The notes under the pieces were generated by a model. The model searched no databases, had not been told where the DNA came from, and saw only the letters and a list, made by a program, of their open reading frames with translations. A stretch of 64,000 nt of DNA. Origin: JAGVSR01 sp963825555. Its GTDB lineage: Bacteria; Pseudomonadota; Alphaproteobacteria; Rhizobiales; Hyphomicrobiaceae. Below, in pieces: positions 60,034-64,000 of the stretch. The DNA lies in assembly GCA_963825555.1 (NCBI GenBank), contig CAWGTZ010000002.1, positions 62,001-126,000 of the forward strand. Direction: 5' to 3'. A program made the translations under genes and the position numbers. Numbering within the stretch: the stretch's first letter is position 1; each line of letters begins with the position of its first letter.

Positions 60034-60786
60034 ATGCACTCACACCGTCTCTCGCTGCTCAGCTCCTCGCTGGCTATCGCACTCGTATCCGCCGTCCCTG
60101 CCGCACATGCGGAAGGGGCCAACAAGGAACTGCTCGACGTGCTGCTCAGTAACGGCGCGATCACGCAGAAGCAGTACAACCAGATGATGGGTAAGGTAGA
60201 GGCCGAGGAGAAGGAGAAGGCGAAGGAGGCCCAGGTCACCCTGGATCAGAAGGGGTTCAACGTCCGCTCCGCGGACGACAGCTATGCGATCAAGATCGGC
60301 GGCCGCCTGCACGCGCAAGCCTCCACTCACCTCAATGAGGGAGACTTAGACCCCACCGATGGAACCGAGCTTCGACGGGCCCGTATCGAAATGAGCGGCA
60401 CGATCCAGGACGACTGGCGCTGGGCGGCCGAGGTTGACTTCGGCAACGACGAAGTCAGTGTAAAGGACTTCTGGCTCTCATACAGGGGCTGGGACGACGT
60501 CGCCCTGACTGCAGGACACCAGAAGCAGCCCTACAGTCTGTCTCTCGAGATGAGCTCCAACGACATTGCCTATATCGAGCGTTCGATCGACAACGCTCTG
60601 GTGGTACCCTTCGTCGACCGAGCTATCGGGCTGCGCATGGACACGCACGGGGATAATTGGTTCTTTGCTGGCGGCGTGTTCGGCGAGTTAGTTGAGGCCG
60701 AAGAGCCTACCGGTACCGAGGGTTGGGGGGCGGGGCCGATTTTGTTGCAGAAGTCGGCCCGATGGACCGGTTCCAGCGGCTGCTGA
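60034..60786 (+). pseudogene. Phosphate-selective porin (OprO/OprP type), truncated by IS1182-family element
   Basis: The ATG at 60034 follows AAGGGGGG and opens a signal peptide (SLLSSSLAIALVSAVPAAHA). A short coiled coil (LLDVLLSNGAITQKQYNQMMGKVEAEEKEKAKEAQ) precedes the first barrel strands (YAIKIGGRLHAQASTHL; RRARIEMSGTIQDDWRWAAEVDF; VDRAIGLRMDTHGDNWFFAGGVFGE). Genuine sequence ends at 60732 after about 233 codons; the last 18 codons to the stop at 60786 come from the insertion sequence. The second half of the barrel is not found beyond the element. Product almost certainly non-functional. Confidence 0.88.
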
Positions 60787-62352
60787 CTTTTCAGAAACTG
60801 GATGCGCTGCCTCTTGCCGCTTGCCCGTCACGGGCAGCGGCGAGGCATTGGCACCGACGTTTGACGCAACCAACGCAACAACACACTACGCAACGCATGG
60901 GGCTGTCGTGTCCGGCGGATGGAAGGTCAGTCTTGCGAGACGACGCAGGTTTTGTGCGATGGCGGCCAGCGTGAACTCGAACTGGGCGCCTGCCGGCCCT
61001 CTCAGTCTCAGCCGCCCCATCCGAAGAATGCGCTTGAGATGCGCGAAGAGCATTTCGACCTTCTTGCGATCCCGGCGGGTCTGCTCATAGGCCGCAGTCT
61101 TGGCAACGGCGCGGGCGACATCGCGTGCTGCCTCGTGAATGTGCCGTGTAATCTTGCGGCAGGGCGTCTTCGGGCAGCATCTGGACTTGAGCAGACACGG
61201 GCGGCAATCGGCGACCCGCGAGAAGTAGGAGATCATGTCGTCGCCACGTGATCCGCGTGCCCCGCTCGAGCGCGGCAGGATCTTGCCGTTGAGGCAAATG
61301 TAGCAATCGTGCGCCTCGTCGTAGATGAAGTCCTCGCGACTGAATGTGCCATCGTCGCGCCTCGACTTGTCGATCACCGGAACATGTGGTGCGATGTTCT
61401 TCTTATCGACCAGGAAATGGAGGTTGGCTGCCGAGCCGTAGGCCGTGTCGGCAACAAGCCAATCGGGCTTGAGGCCGAAAGTCTCTTCCGTCCGCTCGAT
61501 CATTGTCTGTGATGCACCCACTTCGGCCTGTCGTATCGCCCGCGACGCCTCGACATCCATGATGATCCCGAACTTGACATCGATGAGATAGTTGTCGGCA
61601 TAGGCGAAAAAGGCTGCGTTACGCAGCGCGCCGGTCCACTGCGCCGCCGGATCGGCAGGCGCGACGAACTTTGGCACCACATCGGTCGCTGCACCCCAGG
61701 CGGGATCGTCGAGATTAGCGAGATAGTCCTGAACGGCGCGCTTGGCAGTGGCCGGAGCGATATCGTGGCTCCACTCATCGCCCGGCGTCGAGCGGCACTT
61801 GTTGGCATCCGCCCCGATCAGGCTCGCGTCGACGGCAAAGCCACTCCCACCGACGAGACCCGCCTTAATGCAGCTTGCGACCACACGCTCGAAGACGTCA
61901 CGAAAGACATCATGATCACGAAAACGCTCATTGCGCGCGCGTGTGAAGGCGGAGTGATCAGGGATCTTGTCTTCGATGCCGAGGCCGCAGAACCAGCGAT
62001 AGGCGAGGTTCACCTGGACTTCCCGGCAGAGCGCGCGCTCGGAGCGGATCGCGAACACATAATCCAGGATGAGCATCCGGATTATCAGCTCCGGATCGAT
62101 CGAAGGACGACCGGTGTGGGAGTAGTGCGGGGCCAACTCGGTGTGCACCCAGGAGAGGTCAAGAACCGCCGCGATCCGCCGTGCCAGATGATCGCTCGGG
62201 ACGGCCGCGTCGAGGTCAAACGCATAAAACAGCTGCCCCTGCTCACTCTTGCGTCGCCCCATCATCGAACAGCTCCGCCGATGCCACCTTACATCGATGG
62301 AATCACGGTTCGCCCGGCGCCTCAATCCCGACTTCTGCAACAAAATCGGCCC
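60733..62352 (-). mobile_element. IS1182-family insertion sequence, complete
   Basis: 1620 bp bounded by perfect 25-bp inverted repeats at 60733-60757 and 62328-62352 (outer bases GGGCCGATTTTGTTGCAG, then AAGTCGG). It carries one intact transposase on the minus strand. The flanking bases (GGCG on the left, ATCT on the right) show no target duplication, so the right-hand neighbour sequence has probably been replaced by deletion or by recombination between two copies. Confidence 0.93.
60886..62265 (-). CDS. IS1182-family transposase
   Basis: 459 residues from the ATG at 62265 (MMGRRKSEQGQLFYAFDLDAAVPSDH). The N-terminal DUF772-type domain has GRPSIDPELIIRMLILDYVFAIRSERALCREV, and FAVDASLIGADANK contains the first catalytic Asp. 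DWLVADTAYGSA holds the second, and a cysteine-rich zinc-like insert (DCRPCLLKSRCCPKTPC) is present. The catalytic Glu region is RDRKKVEMLFAHLKRIL. Intact and probably active. Confidence 0.93.
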   Translation of the reverse strand: MMGRRKSEQGQLFYAFDLDAAVPSDHLARRIAAVLDLSWVHTELAPHYSHTGRPSIDPELIIRMLILDYVFAIRSERALCREVQVNLAYRWFCGLGIEDKIPDHSAFTRARNERFRDHDVFRDVFERVVASCIKAGLVGGSGFAVDASLIGADANKCRSTPGDEWSHDIAPATAKRAVQDYLANLDDPAWGAATDVVPKFVAPADPAAQWTGALRNAAFFAYADNYLIDVKFGIIMDVEASRAIRQAEVGASQTMIERTEETFGLKPDWLVADTAYGSAANLHFLVDKKNIAPHVPVIDKSRRDDGTFSREDFIYDEAHDCYICLNGKILPRSSGARGSRGDDMISYFSRVADCRPCLLKSRCCPKTPCRKITRHIHEAARDVARAVAKTAAYEQTRRDRKKVEMLFAHLKRILRMGRLRLRGPAGAQFEFTLAAIAQNLRRLARLTFHPPDTTAPCVA

Positions 62353-62620
62353 ATCTCGGTCGTTCGGCTGTGCAGTCCGTTTGTCCGCTCGTGAGAGTTC
62401 AGCTGTCAAACAAGCGCGTGAGTTCTGCTGCTAGGGGCCGAGCTGCCTTCACGCAGACCTAGCTCGAACGCTCACTCATGACCCGAGGGCGAAGTCACAC
62501 TCCGCCAGGAGGTGAGGTCTAGTCCCTAATATGATCTCACATACGGTCTTCTTGGTGATCTCAGGAGAATTGTTTGGCTTATTCGTACTATAGAACAAAG
62601 CCGCAATGTCCCGCAGACGA
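62353..62620. other. Gene-free stretch right of the IS1182-family element
   Basis: 268 bases with no convincing frame. In particular no frame continues the interrupted porin barrel. Nothing else recognisable was seen. Confidence 0.5.
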
Positions 62621-63052
62621 CTACCACTTAAGAAACATGCCCACGTCTCCCGGCATACCCCCGGGGAAGCTGATGATCTCGGCGTGTAGCTTGTAGCCAA
62701 GCGGCTTCATCTCACGGTCGAAAAACTCGTAAGCGCGCTTTGCGAAGCCTTCCAGCGAACTCGGCCAATTCGGGTCGAGGCTATTGATGCGCCGGCCGCC
62801 GTCGTTGCAGTAGGACGCGGGGAACGTGAGAACCTGGATCTGATGATGACCCTGCTCGGCGGCGCGGCGGATGGCGGCGTTCACCCGCTCGTGCACCTCC
62901 GGGTGAAGTTCCCGCGACATGAACGCATCCTCGAGCTCTTTTTTCTGTTTGAGCTTCATTTCGCGCTCTGCGCGCTCTTCCTGCATTTTGGCGTCGTCGG
63001 CTGCGCTGCTGATCTCGTGAAGATCGGTGGGGCGAAGAAGGCCAGTCATCAT
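62621..63052 (-). CDS. Conserved-looking hypothetical protein, unknown function
   Basis: 143 residues. A charged helical N-terminus (about 1-50, ERAEREMKLKQKKELEDAF) precedes a compact domain with QIQVLTFPASYCNDGGRRIN, WPSSLEGFAKRAYEFFDREMKPLGYKLHAEIISFPGGMPGDVGMFLKW. No signal peptide or membrane segment. The sense of the composition and the well-formed alpha/beta C-terminal half argue for a real gene. It is downstream of the PPK2 gene on the same strand. Family not recognised. Confidence 0.65.
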   Translation of the reverse strand: MMTGLLRPTDLHEISSAADDAKMQEERAEREMKLKQKKELEDAFMSRELHPEVHERVNAAIRRAAEQGHHQIQVLTFPASYCNDGGRRINSLDPNWPSSLEGFAKRAYEFFDREMKPLGYKLHAEIISFPGGMPGDVGMFLKW

Positions 63053-63428
63053 CTTTCTCCTCAGGTCGGATACGATAGCATTGATACGTCGGCATGATTT
63101 TCAGCGTTGCCGTTTCGCCCTCTCCTTACTCGATCGCCGCCAAAAGCGCCGCCACCCTTTCGAAGTCGAGATGGGTCGAGGCCTAAGTCCGCGTAGCCGA
63201 GGCTTACCTTTGGAGCAAAGACGAGGGTTTAAATATTCGAGGGCTCCAACTCCTGGGAGGCCGCCAGCAACCGAGCCTTATCCTCTGGGCGGACGGCGCG
63301 CAACGCTATTTTTGAGCCCGTTCTCGGGCTTGCGCCTCTGTCTAAAATCTCGCGGGTCCATCGCCAAGTTACTCGTGTTAATTTCGTCTTCCTTGCCTGA
63401 ATTTCTATCTCGGCACGGCACCAAGCTA

Positions 63429-64000
63429 TCAGTAAATTTCGGGGATGAAGCGGAACTGGGAAGGCATCCGACGGGTCTTCTTTGGCTACCTCGCGTTCAG
63501 GCAGTTTCACCTTTTCACGAGGAACATCCTTATAAGGCACCTTGCTAAGGATGTGCTTGATGATGTTGAGGCGTGCCCGGCGTTTGTCATCCGATCGAGC
63601 TACATACCACGGCGCCCAAGCGGTATCGGATGCGTGGAACATGTCGTCACGCGCTTTCGTGTAGTCGTCCCAGCGGGTATAGGACTTGATGTCCATTTTG
63701 GAGAGCTTCCAGATTTTACGGCCGTCATCTACGCGCGCTTCGAGCCGCCGCGTCTGCTCCTCCGGACTGACCTCTAGCCAATATTTCAAAAGAATGATGC
63801 CGGACTTAATCATGGCCTTCTCGACGCCGGGAACGGCGTCGAGAAACTTTTTCGTCTGCTCTTCGGTGCAGAAATTCATGACGCGTTCGACGCCGGCGCG
63901 ATTGTAGTAGCTGCGATCAAAGATGACGACTTCGCCTCCGGCCGGGAAGTGCGGAATATAGCGCTGGATGTAGAGTTGCGATTTTTCACGCTCCGTCGGC
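63429..64000 (-). pseudogene. ppk2: Polyphosphate kinase 2 family protein, partial, C-terminal frameshift
   Basis: The gene enters from the right edge, so its N-terminus with the Walker A loop is missing. Seen are QLYIQRYIPHFPAGGEVVIFDRSYYNRAGVERVMNF (Walker B and lid arginines), KYWLEVSPEEQTRRLEAR, WDDYTKARDDMFHASDTAWAPWYVARSDDKRRARLNIIKHIL and VPYKDVPREKVKLPERE. The open frame then runs on to 63229 with atypical sequence. A +1 shift at about 63465-63475 instead gives MPSQFRFIPEIY and a stop at 63429, the usual PPK2 ending. Either a one-base mutation or a read error. Such enzymes make nucleotides from polyphosphate or the reverse. Confidence 0.88.

Noticed and set aside
60729..62356. Target-site duplication for the IS1182-family element
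   Set aside because: Left flank GGCG and right flank ATCT do not match; no duplication of any length is visible.

Overview
The window reads as a chromosomal segment of an alphaproteobacterium of the order Hyphomicrobiales, most likely close to Hyphomicrobium or Filomicrobium. The evidence is the high G+C content, the CpdR, GapR and HdaA-type regulators, the gene order rnd / J-protein / ppx-ppk / hda / pgsA-like / DUF2066 / purM, a DUF1036 protein, a MOFRL-type glycerate 2-kinase and the suhB/mmgR-type small RNAs. The genus is inference; there is no rRNA here to settle it.

Layout. 1-5.3 kb: minus-strand peptidoglycan precursor genes murE-murF-mraY-murD (murD runs off the left edge), starting at murE with no ftsI upstream. 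6.4-9.7 kb: two small secreted proteins, aspS and a small acidic protein. 9.9-19.9 kb: rnd, a J-domain protein, overlapping ppx and ppk1, hdaA, a CDP-alcohol phosphatidyltransferase, a DUF2066 protein and divergent purM. 19.9-29.6 kb: oligopeptidase F, a glycine-rich membrane protein, a sigma-54 response regulator, an L,D-transpeptidase and a frameshifted TonB-dependent receptor. 30-35.4 kb: agmatine-to-putrescine genes aguA-aguB, a DUF4186 protein, a GT21 glycosyltransferase and a DUF882 cell-wall protein. 35.3-40.6 kb: oxyR, gapR, a lytic transglycosylase, a DUF459 protein and hpf. 40.7-47 kb: gltB-gltD. 47.6-58.1 kb: hsp20 behind a ROSE-like RNA thermometer, a lysophospholipase-like hydrolase, hisN, two tandem suhB/mmgR-like sRNAs, two N-formylglutamate amidohydrolase paralogues, cpdR, tRNA-Val(GAC), rpmJ, a TPR protein, pyk, a DUF1036 protein and glycerate 2-kinase.

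58.2-62.4 kb is an insertion hot spot: an IS110-family (IS1111-like) element inserted beside a decayed IS3-family fragment, then a Pho-box-driven phosphate-type porin cut in half by an IS1182-family element with perfect 25-bp ends. The window closes with an unknown protein and a partial PPK2 polyphosphate kinase whose C-terminus looks frameshifted.

Most interesting result. The non-coding tail of the IS110-family element contains, in the same order and strand pattern as the described IS621 bridge RNA, four segments that match the two genomic flanks and the two element ends, all meeting at a shared AT dinucleotide. This is a candidate bridge/seek RNA with its natural target readable from the sequence. 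Second is the tandem pair of three-hairpin sRNAs beside hisN. Phosphate is a recurring theme (ppk1-ppx, PPK2, a Pho-boxed porin), as is cell-wall turnover (mur genes, L,D-transpeptidase, lytic transglycosylase, DUF882).
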